Assembly: GCA_030149025.1 (NCBI GenBank)
Contig: JASBSH010000045.1
Span: forward strand, 1 to 25,744
DNA length: 25,744 bases
Reading direction: 5' to 3'
DNA from: Actinomycetales bacterium
GTDB lineage: Bacteria; Actinomycetota; Actinomycetes; Actinomycetales; BWSM-131
The translations under genes and the position numbers were made by a program. The notes beneath the pieces are model-generated. The model saw only the letters and a list, made by a program, of their open reading frames with translations. It did no database searches and was not told where the DNA came from. Positions 1-8,700 of this stretch are shown here, piece after piece. The first letter of the stretch is position 1, and each line of letters begins with the position of its first letter.

Positions 1-432
1 GGTGCGTCCACGGGTCGGATCCATGCGCATGTCCAGCGGTGCGTCCTGTGCGTAGGAGAACCCTCGATTCCTCTCGTCGAGCTGCAACGACGACACGCCG
101 AGGTCGAACAGCACACCATGGACGCCGGGCAGGCCCAGCTCGGCGAGGACCTCGGGAATCCGGTCGTAGACGGCGTGGACGAGGGTCACCCGGTCGGCGA
201 ACCGCGCGAGCCTTCGGCCGGCGAGCTCGATGGCCTCGGGGTCCCGGTCGATGCCCACGAGCCGGACACCGGGCAGGCGGTCCAGCAGCGCCTCGCTGTG
301 CCCACCCATCCCGAGGGTCGCGTCCACGACGACCGCCCCCGGCTCCGACAGCGCGGGCGCGAGCAGCGCGACGCAGCGCTGGAGCAGCACCGGCGCGTGT
401 CGCCTGGCTGCGTCGTCGCGAGCGTCGGTCAT
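1..432 (-). CDS. rsmH: RsmH (MraW), 16S rRNA C1402 N4-methyltransferase, 5' part
   Basis: This is the first 144 codons of a gene that runs off the left edge. The family methylates N4 of C1402 in 16S rRNA with S-adenosylmethionine. The translation begins MTDARDDAARRHAPVLLQ. It carries the SAM-binding DATLGMGGHSEALLD stretch (about residues 37-51), GIDRDPEAIELA, and the family signature FDLGVSSLQLDERNRGFSY near residue 110-128. I chose the ATG at 432 because GGAGGG lies six bases upstream. An in-frame ATG at 438 touches that ribosome site and is less likely. The gene follows mraZ on the same strand, which is the usual head of the dcw cluster, so co-transcription from the mraZ promoter is expected. 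Identity is certain; only completeness is unknown. Confidence 0.96.
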   Translation of the reverse strand, partial: MTDARDDAARRHAPVLLQRCVALLAPALSEPGAVVVDATLGMGGHSEALLDRLPGVRLVGIDRDPEAIELAGRRLARFADRVTLVHAVYDRIPEVLAELGLPGVHGVLFDLGVSSLQLDERNRGFSYAQDAPLDMRMDPTRGRT

Positions 433-538
433 CGGCATCCCTCCGGACCTCGTGCTGGGTGGTGAAGTGAGCGGCTTGTTCATCGGCGGCACGACCAGGT
501 CTCCATCCGCTCCCTGGTCAAGGAGTCCGCCGTCGCGG

Positions 539-564
539 CCTGGCACCGGGGAAGGTGCGCCAGG
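539..564 (-). other. Hairpin in the mraZ-rsmH spacer
   Basis: The 207-bp gap between mraZ and rsmH contains CCTGGCACC, a GGGGAA loop and GGTGCGCCAGG. This gives nine base pairs with a two-base GC bulge in one arm. No T-tract follows on either strand, so it is not a classic terminator. It could be a processing or attenuation structure in the mraZ-rsmH transcript. Nothing else recognisable was seen in 433-639. Confidence 0.4.
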
Positions 565-639
565 ACGCGGGAAGCGGCTGGAGACCTCGCCGTGCCGTCG
601 CGTCGTGTCTGTGCTGTGAGTCGGGCTGGTGGAAAGTCC

Positions 640-1071
640 TCAGAACAACCCGGGCACCACCTCCTCGTGGGTGTCGGCGAAGACCTCCTCCTTCTCCTCC
701 AGGTACGCGTCCCACGCGGCGGCGTCCCAGATCTCCGCCCGATCCCCCATCCCGACGACGGCGACGTCCCGCTCCAGCCCGGCGTAGGCGCGAAGCTTGG
801 CCGGCAGGGTGATGCGGCCCTGTTTGTCCGGAACCTCGTCGTAGGCCCCCGACAGGAACACCCGCAGGAAGTCCCGGGCCTGCTTGCTCGTCATAGGCGC
901 CTGCTGAAGCTTGCGTTGCATCTCCTCGAACCCCCGGATCGGGAAGACGTAGAGGCACCGCTCCTGGCCGCGCGTGACGACCAGGCCGGCAGCCAGCTGC
1001 TCGCGGAACCTGGCGGGAAGGATCAGCCGGCCCTTCTCGTCGAGCCGAGGCGAATGGGTGCCGAGGAACAC
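640..1071 (-). CDS. mraZ: MraZ, transcriptional regulator of the dcw cluster
   Basis: A 143-residue protein, the normal family length, with two SpoVT/AbrB-like repeats. The first is FLGTHSPRLDEKGRLILPARFR (residues 2-23); the second contains the DKQGRITLPAKLR core (about residues 81-93). The family forms ring-shaped oligomers, binds short direct repeats upstream of its own gene and represses the division/cell-wall cluster. The start is the GTG at 1071. It has a strong GAGGGGAGGGG upstream and gives the canonical N-terminus; the ATG at 1155 would add 28 residues with no family resemblance. It is transcribed toward rsmH. Direct GTGGAG repeats with a 10-bp period lie 47-72 bases upstream of the start, which fits autoregulation. 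Confidence 0.96.
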   Translation of the reverse strand: MFLGTHSPRLDEKGRLILPARFREQLAAGLVVTRGQERCLYVFPIRGFEEMQRKLQQAPMTSKQARDFLRVFLSGAYDEVPDKQGRITLPAKLRAYAGLERDVAVVGMGDRAEIWDAAAWDAYLEEKEEVFADTHEEVVPGLF

Positions 1072-1113
1072 GGCATCCCCTCCCCTCGTCCGCCGGAGCC
1101 CGCGCGGCTCCGA

Positions 1114-1144
1114 CCTCCTCCACATTACTCCACTTCTCTCCCCC
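1114..1144 (-). promoter_or_regulatory. MraZ box cluster upstream of mraZ
   Basis: Read on the minus strand, three repeats start every 10 bp: GGGGAG (1143-1138), GTGGAG (1133-1128) and GTGGAG (1123-1118). Ten-bp-spaced G-rich direct repeats upstream of mraZ are the known MraZ operator layout (TGGGN with 5-bp spacers in E. coli). Assigning this one to MraZ is inference from position and spacing. Confidence 0.75.
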
Positions 1145-1202
1145 AGCAACGGCATAGCGCGGGAAGAACTTGAGTGTCGGCGCGTTTTCGCAGGTGCCGA
1201 CG

Positions 1203-1218
1203 GTGGAGCGAAGTGGGG
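1203..1218 (+). promoter_or_regulatory. Second MraZ-box-like repeat, facing moxR
   Basis: GTGGAG (1203-1208) and GTGGGG (1213-1218) are in the same 10-bp phase, with a CGAA spacer resembling the AGAA of the mraZ-proximal copy. The orientation is toward moxR. Binding by MraZ is a prediction. Confidence 0.5.
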
Positions 1219-1326
1219 CGGTTGTGCAGGCGGCCCGGCCCCCAGGGCCGAACGGGGTACGAACGCGGACTGTGGCGCCCCTGTTCGGCGCCTCGAGGAG
1301 CGTGAGGCGGGGACGTCGTCCGGCCC

Positions 1327-1342
1327 GTGGAGGGAAGTGGAG
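1327..1342 (+). promoter_or_regulatory. Third MraZ-box-like repeat, facing moxR
   Basis: GTGGAG (1327-1332), a GGAA spacer and GTGGAG (1337-1342) form an exact two-unit repeat. It lies 133 bp before the moxR start. Together with the other two copies the consensus is GKGGAGNGAAGTGGRG. Confidence 0.5.
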
Positions 1343-1474
1343 CGACGGGTCCGTGGATAGCGGGAGCCGGCCAGCCGGAAGGACTTGCCGACCGCACTCC
1401 CGCGGGTGGCCCTGCATCACGTACCGTCGCACCAGACTGTTCTCAGCTGGCCACGGTGCCGAAGGAGCATGCGC

Positions 1475-2473
<999 letters not shown>

Positions 2474-2477
2474 CGCC

Positions 2478-3794
2478 GTGGCCTCCGCTCGCACCACCGG
2501 CGCCGGTCTACCGGCCGCGCTCAGCGGACTGACGACCAGGGGACGAGCCTTCCTGGCGGCAGGAGCCGCCGCTGCCGCCTCCGCCGTGGTCCTCGGGCAG
2601 CGTGACCTGCTACGCGTCGCCGTCCTGCTCGTCGCCCTACCGCTCGCCTCCGTCCTCGTGGTCGCCCGGGCACGGCACCGGATCCAGCTCTCCCGGACCG
2701 TGACGCCGACGCGCGTGCAGGCCGGGCGGCAGGGGTCGGTGCGCCTGGAGCTCGCGAACCTGTCACGCCTGCCGACCGGTGTGCTGCTGGCCGAGGACCG
2801 GGTGCCGTACGTGCTGGGTGCACGCCCCCGGTTCGTCGTCGACCGGCTGGCCGGGGGTGCCAGGGCCGCAGTCGGCTACACGCTGCGCAGCGAGCACCGC
2901 GGCCGCTGGGAGGTGGGCCCGCTGCAGCTGCGCATCACCGACCCCTTCGGCATGTGCGAGGTCGCCCGCTCCTTCACGGCCACCGACCCGCTCGTCGTCG
3001 TCCCCCGCGTCCACCCCCTCCTGCCCCTGCTGGCGGAGGGCGCCTGGATGAGTTCCGGCGACTCGACGGCACGGGCCGCTGCCGCCTCCGGCGAGCACGA
3101 CCTGGCGACGCGCGAGTACCGCCACGGCGACGACCTTCGCCGGGTCCACTGGCGCAGCACCGCCCGTCGAGGCGAGCTCATGGTCAGGCGCGACGAGCAG
3201 CCGCGCCAGATGCGCGCGACGGTCCTGTTGGACAGGCGCGCCGTCGGGCACCGCGGCGACGGGCCGGCGTCCTCGTTCGAATGGGCGGTGAGCGCCGCCG
3301 CATCGGTGTGCGCCCTGCTCGTCGAGGCCGGGTACGGCGTTCGCATCCTCTCCAACGAGGTCGACACGGCCTGGACCGGTCGTGAGCACGCGACCGGCAC
3401 CGGCGAGCTGCTCGACCTGCTCGCCATGGTCGATACCGGCGGGCCGGGCGACCTGCGCGACGCCACCGCGCAGCTGCTCAGGGCCGGCGGTGACGGGCTC
3501 GTCGTCGCGCTGCTCGGGGAGATCACCCCGGCCGATGCCCACTCGCTGGCCACGTTGCCGCGTCAGGGGATGACCGGTGTGGCGATCCTGCTCGATACCA
3601 CCACCTGGGCTGCCCTGCCCCGGCGACGCGCCGCGGAGATCACCTCCAACCGGGAGCAGGCGGCGCGCGCCCTTGACCTCGCCGGCTGGACGGTGGTCAC
3701 CACCACGGCTCGCGAGTCGGTGCCGGCAGCGTGGGCCAGGGTCGTGTCGCGGGCCGCCGTCCTGGCAGGTGCATCCAAGGGGGTGAGCCGGTGA
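2478..3794 (+). CDS. DUF58 domain-containing membrane protein
   Basis: A 438-residue protein with two N-terminal membrane segments (about residues 20-60, AGAAAAASAVVLG and VAVLLVALPLASVLVV). A large C-terminal region contains the DUF58 signature, seen as TREYRHGDDLRRVHWRSTA then RRGELMVRRDEQP near residues 211-242. DUF58 proteins carry a VWA-like fold and are constant partners of MoxR ATPases; the biochemical role is not established. The start is the GTG at 2478. It gives a short N-terminus and a four-base gap from moxR, with only a weak GAGG upstream, so translational coupling is likely. The stop TGA overlaps the ATG of the next gene by one base, which supports one operon. Confidence 0.9.
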   Translation: MASARTTGAGLPAALSGLTTRGRAFLAAGAAAAASAVVLGQRDLLRVAVLLVALPLASVLVVARARHRIQLSRTVTPTRVQAGRQGSVRLELANLSRLPTGVLLAEDRVPYVLGARPRFVVDRLAGGARAAVGYTLRSEHRGRWEVGPLQLRITDPFGMCEVARSFTATDPLVVVPRVHPLLPLLAEGAWMSSGDSTARAAAASGEHDLATREYRHGDDLRRVHWRSTARRGELMVRRDEQPRQMRATVLLDRRAVGHRGDGPASSFEWAVSAAASVCALLVEAGYGVRILSNEVDTAWTGREHATGTGELLDLLAMVDTGGPGDLRDATAQLLRAGGDGLVVALLGEITPADAHSLATLPRQGMTGVAILLDTTTWAALPRRRAAEITSNREQAARALDLAGWTVVTTTARESVPAAWARVVSRAAVLAGASKGVSR

Positions 3795-6157
3795 TGATCC
3801 TCACCAGCACGCTCAGTCGCAACGCCCGCGCCGGGTGGGTGGGCGCCGCGTCGACGCTGCTCGTCGCCACGACGCTGAGCACCGTGATCCAGGGGGTCTC
3901 CTGGTTCGTCGACCTGCTCCTCGTGGTGCTGGCCGTGGCGGGCACAGGCGCCCTCGCAGGGCGGGTGCTGCGGCATCCGGCGGCCGTCCTCGCGGCGCAG
4001 GTCCTCGCCGTCCTCCTGCTCCTGACGTGGCTGTTCGCGCTGCCGCAGGCGTTCCTCGGCCTGCTCCCCGGACCCGCCGCCATCGGCCGGCTGGGCGAGC
4101 TGATCGGTGAGGGGGTCAGCAGCGCGCAGGAGGAGGCCTCCCCCGCGCCGGGGACGCAGGGCCTCCGGCTCCTGGTGTCCCTCGGTGTCGGTGGCGTGGC
4201 CCTCGTGGTCGATCTGCTCGTGGCCTGGCTGCGCCAGCCGGCGGTGGCCGGGCTGCCGCTGCTCGCGGTGTACGTCGTGCCCGCCGCCCTCGTCCGTGGC
4301 GGACTGGCCTGGTACTGGTTCGTGTTCGCCGCGGCCGGGTTCCTCCTGCTCGTGGCCTCCGACTCCGCGAGCCGCGTCGCGCGGTGGGGAAAGGTGCTGT
4401 CGGGGCAGGGCGGTGAGCAGGCCCCGATGGCGGCGGCGGGTCGGCGTGTTGGCGCCCTCGCACTGCTGGCCGCGGTCGTGGTGCCCACCCTCGTGCCGGG
4501 CCTGTCCGAGGGGCTGCTGCCCGGAACCGGTTCCGGAGGCGGGAACGGGCCTGGCGGGAAGGTCACCGTCGCCAACCCGCTGTTCGACATCCGGGAGAAC
4601 CTCGGCGCCCGTGAGGACGTGACGGTGCTGACCTACCGCACCGACCAGACCAACCCGGAGCCGCTGCGCTGGGTCATCGCTGACACCTACGACGGCAACA
4701 CCTGGGGTCCCGCGACGAACGTGACGATCCCCAGTGAGCAGAAGGCCAACGGCGCGCTTCCCAACCCCCCGGGGCTGAGCGACACGGTCCCGTCCGTCAA
4801 GCGGCGGATGGACGTGACGGTCGAACGGCTCGGCAGCTCGGTCTACCTGCCCGCACCGTACCCGCCGGTAGGCCTGAAGGCTGAGGGCGAGTGGCTCTAC
4901 GAGGCGGAGACGCTCAACATCATCGGCAACGGGGTGAGCACCCAGCAGGGGATGCGGTACACGGTCGACTACCTGCAGGTCACGCCGGACAACCGTGGCT
5001 TGGCGGAGGCACCACCACCGCCGGCGGATGTGGTGAAGAGGTGGACGACCCTGCCGCCGAACGTTCCTGCCGACATCACCGAGACCGCCCGACGGGTCGC
5101 CGGCAACGGCAGCCAGTTCGAGCAGGCCACGGCGTTGCAGTCCTTCTTCCGCACCGATGGGGGGTTCCAGTACTCCGAGCAGGCGCCTGACGGAGCCAGC
5201 ACCTCAGCCATCACGAACTTCCTCCAGCGGCGTACCGGGTTCTGCGTGCAGTTCGCGTCCACGATGGCGGTGATGGCCAGGGCCCTCGGCATCCCGGCCC
5301 GTGTCGCGGTCGGCTTCCTGCCCGGGACGTTGCAGGGCGACGGCAGCTACCGGGTCAGCCTCCGGGACGCGCACGCGTGGCCCGAGCTGTACTTCTCCGG
5401 CGCGGGCTGGATGCGTTTCGAACCCACACCCGCGGTGCGGACCGGGGCCGTCCCCAGCTGGGCAGCGCCGCTGCCGGCGGCCGGTCCTGACACGCCGGCC
5501 GCATCACCGACCACGAGCGCCTCGGCTCCGGTGAACGCCCGTCCGGACGAGGGGAACACCTCATCGGGCGACCCCAGCGGCACCTCGTTCAGCGACGTCC
5601 TCGCGGCCGTCCCGTGGCGGCTGGTGGCCGCCGGCGGGCTGGTCCTGCTGGTGCTGGCGTCCCCCCTGGTGACGTCGATGCTCGTCCGGCGCCGACGCTG
5701 GAGGACGGCCCGCACCCCCGCGGAGTACGCGGAGGCCGCCTGGAGCACGCTTGCGGAGAAGGTGACCGATCTGGGGGTCGGCTGGCCCCGCTCCGGCACG
5801 CCCCGGCAGATCGAGGACCGCTTCGGCGACGGACTGGGCGAGGACGGGCGGCAGGCGCTGCACCGGTTGGCCCGGGCGGTGGAACAGGGACGCTACGCGA
5901 GGACGCAGAGCCTGCAGCAGGCGCACCGGTTGCGCCATGACGTGGCCCGGGTGGTGAAGGGCATCGAGGAGAACCGGCCGTCCCGGTTCACGTGGCGCGC
6001 GAGGCTGCTGCCCCGCACGGGGATGGACCACCTTCGGGGATGGCTCATCGACTCCGGTCTGGCGGTCGACGCCTGGGAGCGCCGGGTGGCTCGCCGCGCC
6101 GGCGCGCTGCAGAGCCGGGTGGTCGGCCGGATGCGCCGGCGGCTACCGACGGGGTGA
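3794..6157 (+). CDS. TgpA-like membrane transglutaminase (DUF3488 / transglutaminase core / DUF4129)
   Basis: A 787-residue membrane protein. About seven hydrophobic segments fill residues 10-240. A long exported region follows with a transglutaminase core: catalytic Cys484 in RRTGFCVQFASTMAVMARAL, His527 in RDAHAWPELYF, and GWMRFEPTPA where the third residue is Glu rather than the textbook Asp. A Ser/Thr/Pro-rich linker (about 555-600) leads to another membrane helix (about 612-635) and a cytoplasmic DUF4129-like tail. TgpA in Pseudomonas is an essential periplasmic transglutaminase-fold protein; the substrate is unknown. The ATG at 3794 overlaps the DUF58 stop; an in-frame GTG at 3791 is equally reachable from the AAGGGGG upstream. 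The C-tail ends 11 bp from the convergent DUF3040 gene. Confidence 0.9.
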   Translation: MILTSTLSRNARAGWVGAASTLLVATTLSTVIQGVSWFVDLLLVVLAVAGTGALAGRVLRHPAAVLAAQVLAVLLLLTWLFALPQAFLGLLPGPAAIGRLGELIGEGVSSAQEEASPAPGTQGLRLLVSLGVGGVALVVDLLVAWLRQPAVAGLPLLAVYVVPAALVRGGLAWYWFVFAAAGFLLLVASDSASRVARWGKVLSGQGGEQAPMAAAGRRVGALALLAAVVVPTLVPGLSEGLLPGTGSGGGNGPGGKVTVANPLFDIRENLGAREDVTVLTYRTDQTNPEPLRWVIADTYDGNTWGPATNVTIPSEQKANGALPNPPGLSDTVPSVKRRMDVTVERLGSSVYLPAPYPPVGLKAEGEWLYEAETLNIIGNGVSTQQGMRYTVDYLQVTPDNRGLAEAPPPPADVVKRWTTLPPNVPADITETARRVAGNGSQFEQATALQSFFRTDGGFQYSEQAPDGASTSAITNFLQRRTGFCVQFASTMAVMARALGIPARVAVGFLPGTLQGDGSYRVSLRDAHAWPELYFSGAGWMRFEPTPAVRTGAVPSWAAPLPAAGPDTPAASPTTSASAPVNARPDEGNTSSGDPSGTSFSDVLAAVPWRLVAAGGLVLLVLASPLVTSMLVRRRRWRTARTPAEYAEAAWSTLAEKVTDLGVGWPRSGTPRQIEDRFGDGLGEDGRQALHRLARAVEQGRYARTQSLQQAHRLRHDVARVVKGIEENRPSRFTWRARLLPRTGMDHLRGWLIDSGLAVDAWERRVARRAGALQSRVVGRMRRRLPTG

Positions 6158-6168
6158 CAGGCTGAGCC

Positions 6169-6576
6169 TCAGCGCCAGCCCTCGTCCCGCCGGCGATGCC
6201 AGCGCTGCTCCATGCGCTGCATGAACGTGCCGGACGACGTCTTGGCGCCCTTGGCCGCCCCGAAGGGCTTGGGCCGGCCGGTGGGACCGACCACGCCGAC
6301 CGGGCCCTGCGCCCGCCGCGGCGGCGCGAAGGCGTAACCCGCCCCCGCCAGCATCACGACGAATGCGACGACGCCCAGCAGAACCGATTTCTGGACCACT
6401 GCCAGCACCAGCAGCAGCAGTCCGACGACAAGCGCGACCCCGCCGACCACCAGGCGACGCCCCGTGCTCGCGCGGCGTCCGCCGCCTCGCATCGTGGACG
6501 CGAACCGGGGGTCGTCGGCGAGAAGCTGCTGCTCCATCTGCGAGAGCAGCCGCTGCTCGTGCTCAGACAGCGGCAC
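6169..6576 (-). CDS. DUF3040 membrane protein
   Basis: A 135-residue protein of a small actinobacterial membrane family with no known function. The opening MPLSEHEQRLLSQMEQQLLADDP is the DUF3040 hallmark. Two adjacent hydrophobic helices follow (about residues 42-62 and 65-84), then a basic, Gly/Pro-rich tail. I chose the GTG at 6576 because GAGGAGGT lies six bases upstream and the resulting N-terminus matches the family; a longer frame to 6603 adds residues that do not. The gene follows dinB on the same strand after a 98-bp gap and is convergent with the transglutaminase gene. The gap contains a possible TACGGT -10, so it may have its own promoter. Confidence 0.9.
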   Translation of the reverse strand: MPLSEHEQRLLSQMEQQLLADDPRFASTMRGGGRRASTGRRLVVGGVALVVGLLLLVLAVVQKSVLLGVVAFVVMLAGAGYAFAPPRRAQGPVGVVGPTGRPKPFGAAKGAKTSSGTFMQRMEQRWHRRRDEGWR

Positions 6577-6674
6577 CGCGACCTCCTCGGTAACTCGATC
6601 CACCTGTACCGTACCCGCCCTGTGTTCTAAGGATAGGTCTGCCTGTCACGCGGCGAAACCCGGAGTAGGGGTAG

Positions 6675-7892
6675 TCAGGAGCTTCTCGTCTGCCGGTCGG
6701 TGGGGCCGAGGAGGGTGGCCGGTCGGACGGAGTTGCGACCGAAACGTGCACTGGCCCGGTCTGCGGCCCGTTCGGCCTCGCGCCACCCCTGCGGGCGCTC
6801 GTCCAGCAGCAGCTGACGGGGTTGGCCCTCGGCGGGAACCAGCCCTTCGACCCGGACGCCGACGAGCCGGATCCGTGCCCGCTCCAACCGGAGCCCCTCC
6901 CACAGGGAACGGGCACAGGCGTAGATGTCGCGCGCCACGTCGGTGACGTCCGGCTGGGTGCGGGACCTGGTGATGGTGCTGAAGTTCGCGAACCGGATCT
7001 TGAGCACCACGGTCCGCCCCGCCATCCCGGCGGATCGCAGCCGCACCGCCGTCCGCTCGGACAGGCGCAGCACCTCCCGCAGGACCACCTGGGGATCGTC
7101 GACGTCGACCTCGAAGGTCTCCTCGGCGCCGATGCTCTTCTCCACCGCCTCCGGCACGACGCGGCGGGGGTCACGGCCCCAGGACAGCTCGTACAGGTGG
7201 CTGCCGACCGCCTCCCCCAACGCCCGGCGCAAGGTCGCCTCGGGGGTGTGCGCGATGTCGCCCACCGTGCGCAGACCCAGCCTGGCGAGCTGCTCACCGG
7301 TCTTGTCACCGACCCCCCACAACGCGGTGACGGGCAGCGGGTGCAGGTACTCGACCGTCCGATCGGCCGGCACGACGAGAAGGCCGTCGGGCTTGCACCG
7401 GCTCGACGCCAGCTTGGCGACGAACTTGGTCGACGCGACGCCCACGGAGCAGGTGATCCGCTGCTCGGCCGCGACCCGGGCACGGATGAGCGCGGCGATG
7501 CGGGTGGGCGGGCCGAGCCTGCGCAGGGCCCCGGACACGTCGAGGAACGCCTCGTCCAGGCTCAGCGGCTCCACCGCAGGGGTGATGGAGCGGAAGATCT
7601 CCATCACGCCGCGGGACACCTCTGCGTACCGCCGGTGGTCCGGTTCGATCACCGTCGCCCGTGGCGCCAGTCGCCTCGCCCGGCTCATCGGCATCGCGGA
7701 GTGCACGCCGAGGGCCCGTGCCTCATAGGTCGCCGACAGCACGACGCCGCGGTTGCCTCCCCCGCCCACGATCACCTGCTTGCCTCGCAGGTGGGGGCGG
7801 TCGATCAGCTCCACGGACGCGTAGAACGCGTCCATGTCGACGTGCAGCATGGTGCAGCCCGTGTCGTCGACGTGTTCGTGCACCGGGCTCAC
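6675..7892 (-). CDS. dinB: DNA polymerase IV (DinB), Y-family translesion polymerase
   Basis: A 405-residue Y-family polymerase that copies damaged templates with low fidelity. Catalytic residues are present: Asp19 in HVDMDAFYASVE, and Asp113/Glu114 in SLDEAFLDVSG, so this is an active polymerase and not an ImuB-type pseudo-polymerase. The palm/thumb contains CSVGVASTKFVAKLASSRCKP and ALWGVGDKTGEQLARLG; a little-finger domain follows. QLLLDE near residues 360-365 resembles the beta-clamp-binding motif. The GTG start at 7892 has GAGGAGCG upstream. The gene begins 21 bp after the methyltransferase stop and is the probable last member of the SOS operon that starts at 13391. An extra promoter in between cannot be excluded. 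Confidence 0.95.
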   Translation of the reverse strand: MSPVHEHVDDTGCTMLHVDMDAFYASVELIDRPHLRGKQVIVGGGGNRGVVLSATYEARALGVHSAMPMSRARRLAPRATVIEPDHRRYAEVSRGVMEIFRSITPAVEPLSLDEAFLDVSGALRRLGPPTRIAALIRARVAAEQRITCSVGVASTKFVAKLASSRCKPDGLLVVPADRTVEYLHPLPVTALWGVGDKTGEQLARLGLRTVGDIAHTPEATLRRALGEAVGSHLYELSWGRDPRRVVPEAVEKSIGAEETFEVDVDDPQVVLREVLRLSERTAVRLRSAGMAGRTVVLKIRFANFSTITRSRTQPDVTDVARDIYACARSLWEGLRLERARIRLVGVRVEGLVPAEGQPRQLLLDERPQGWREAERAADRASARFGRNSVRPATLLGPTDRQTRSS

Positions 7893-7913
7893 AGCACGCT
7901 CCTCGCACTGCTG

Positions 7914-8681
7914 CTAGGGATGTGCCCGCCCGGCGACGCGGGCATGGACGTGCAGATGACCGGCGACGTGACGGAAGCCGTCGTCCCTCGCCGCCCAGGC
8001 CTCCAGCTCGGCGACGAGCTCCCGGGTGGCCGGCTCGTCGTCGAGCCCCTGGTCGGAGCGGCCGCGCGGGATGAGGTCGGCGAACACGCGCACGCCCTCG
8101 GTGGCCGTGACCTCGAACCCCGTGGCCCGCAGGAGGTCGAGCACCTGCTCGAAGTCGAAGCGGCGTCGAAGCGGGTCCTCCGCGCCCCACCGGCCGTCGG
8201 GGTCGGTGGCGATCCGCAGCGCCTGGCGGAGGTGGCCCGCACCGACGCGCGCCAGCACGGCTCCACGCCGTTGGGTGAGCAGGAGGCTGAGCCGGCCCGC
8301 CGGGGTGAGCACCCGGTGCACCTGCCGCAGCGCGACCTGCGGGTCGTCGACGACCTCGAGCACACCATGGCACAGCACAAGGTCCACGGCGCCGGCATCG
8401 ACGACGTCACCCAGCCCCTCCGCGTCACCCTGCACCCCACGGACGCGGTCCCCGGCTCCCGCCTCGTCGGCCCGCCTGGCGAGCGCCGCCAGCGCGTCGG
8501 GGCTGGGATCCACCACGGTGATGTCGTGCCCTTCGGCGGCGAGCCGCACCGCCAGCCCGCCGGTACCGCCGCCGAGGTCCAGGATCCTGGCGGGGCCGGG
8601 TGCCTGCCGGAGCATCTGCCCGACCCCGGCGAGGAGCACCTGCGGAAGCACCGTCGGGCGGGTGCCGCGTTCGCTGACCAT
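7914..8681 (-). CDS. Class I SAM-dependent methyltransferase
   Basis: A 255-residue Rossmann-fold methyltransferase. Motif I is ILDLGGGTGGLAVRLA (about residues 32-47), followed by the acidic VVDPSPDAL. Motif IV-like VDLVLCHGVLEVVDDP and LRQVHRVLTPAGRLSLLL complete the fold. The substrate is not evident; this family ranges from small molecules to tRNA. The ATG at 8681 has no Shine-Dalgarno sequence, but TACCCT sits seven bases upstream, as in a leaderless transcript. The open frame continues further upstream inside dnaE2, but without family resemblance. The gene lies 19 bp after dnaE2 and 21 bp before dinB, so it could be read both with the SOS operon and from its own start. Its link to DNA damage is positional only. 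Confidence 0.88.
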   Translation of the reverse strand: MVSERGTRPTVLPQVLLAGVGQMLRQAPGPARILDLGGGTGGLAVRLAAEGHDITVVDPSPDALAALARRADEAGAGDRVRGVQGDAEGLGDVVDAGAVDLVLCHGVLEVVDDPQVALRQVHRVLTPAGRLSLLLTQRRGAVLARVGAGHLRQALRIATDPDGRWGAEDPLRRRFDFEQVLDLLRATGFEVTATEGVRVFADLIPRGRSDQGLDDEPATRELVAELEAWAARDDGFRHVAGHLHVHARVAGRAHP

Positions 8682-8688
8682 GGTCGGA

Positions 8689-8694
8689 AGGGTA
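8689..8694 (-). promoter_or_regulatory. Possible leaderless -10 for the methyltransferase
   Basis: TACCCT on the minus strand ends seven bases before the ATG at 8681, which has no ribosome site. TANNNT at that distance is the actinobacterial leaderless layout. No good -35 was seen, so this is tentative. Confidence 0.4.
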
Positions 8695-8700
8695 GTGATC

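Larger units (their letters stand above)
1072..1474. promoter_or_regulatory. Divergent mraZ / moxR control region
   Basis: This 403-bp gap holds no convincing gene; open frames across it are shadows. It carries the start-proximal sites of mraZ (minus) and of the moxR operon (plus). Three copies of a GTGGAG-N4-GTGG repeat lie at 1114-1144, 1203-1218 and 1327-1342. A TACCGT at 1424-1429 could be a -10 for moxR but has no clear -35. A GAAGGAG ribosome site lies at 1461-1467. No clear -35/-10 pair for mraZ was recognised. Confidence 0.7.

Noticed and set aside
5061..5072. GAACGTTC as a second SOS box
   Set aside because: It lies inside the transglutaminase gene and lacks the four-base spacer between the half sites.
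6161..6173. GCTGAG-C-CTCAGC palindrome between the convergent transglutaminase and DUF3040 genes as a bidirectional terminator
   Set aside because: A one-base centre cannot form the loop, the stem is short once opened and no T-tract follows.
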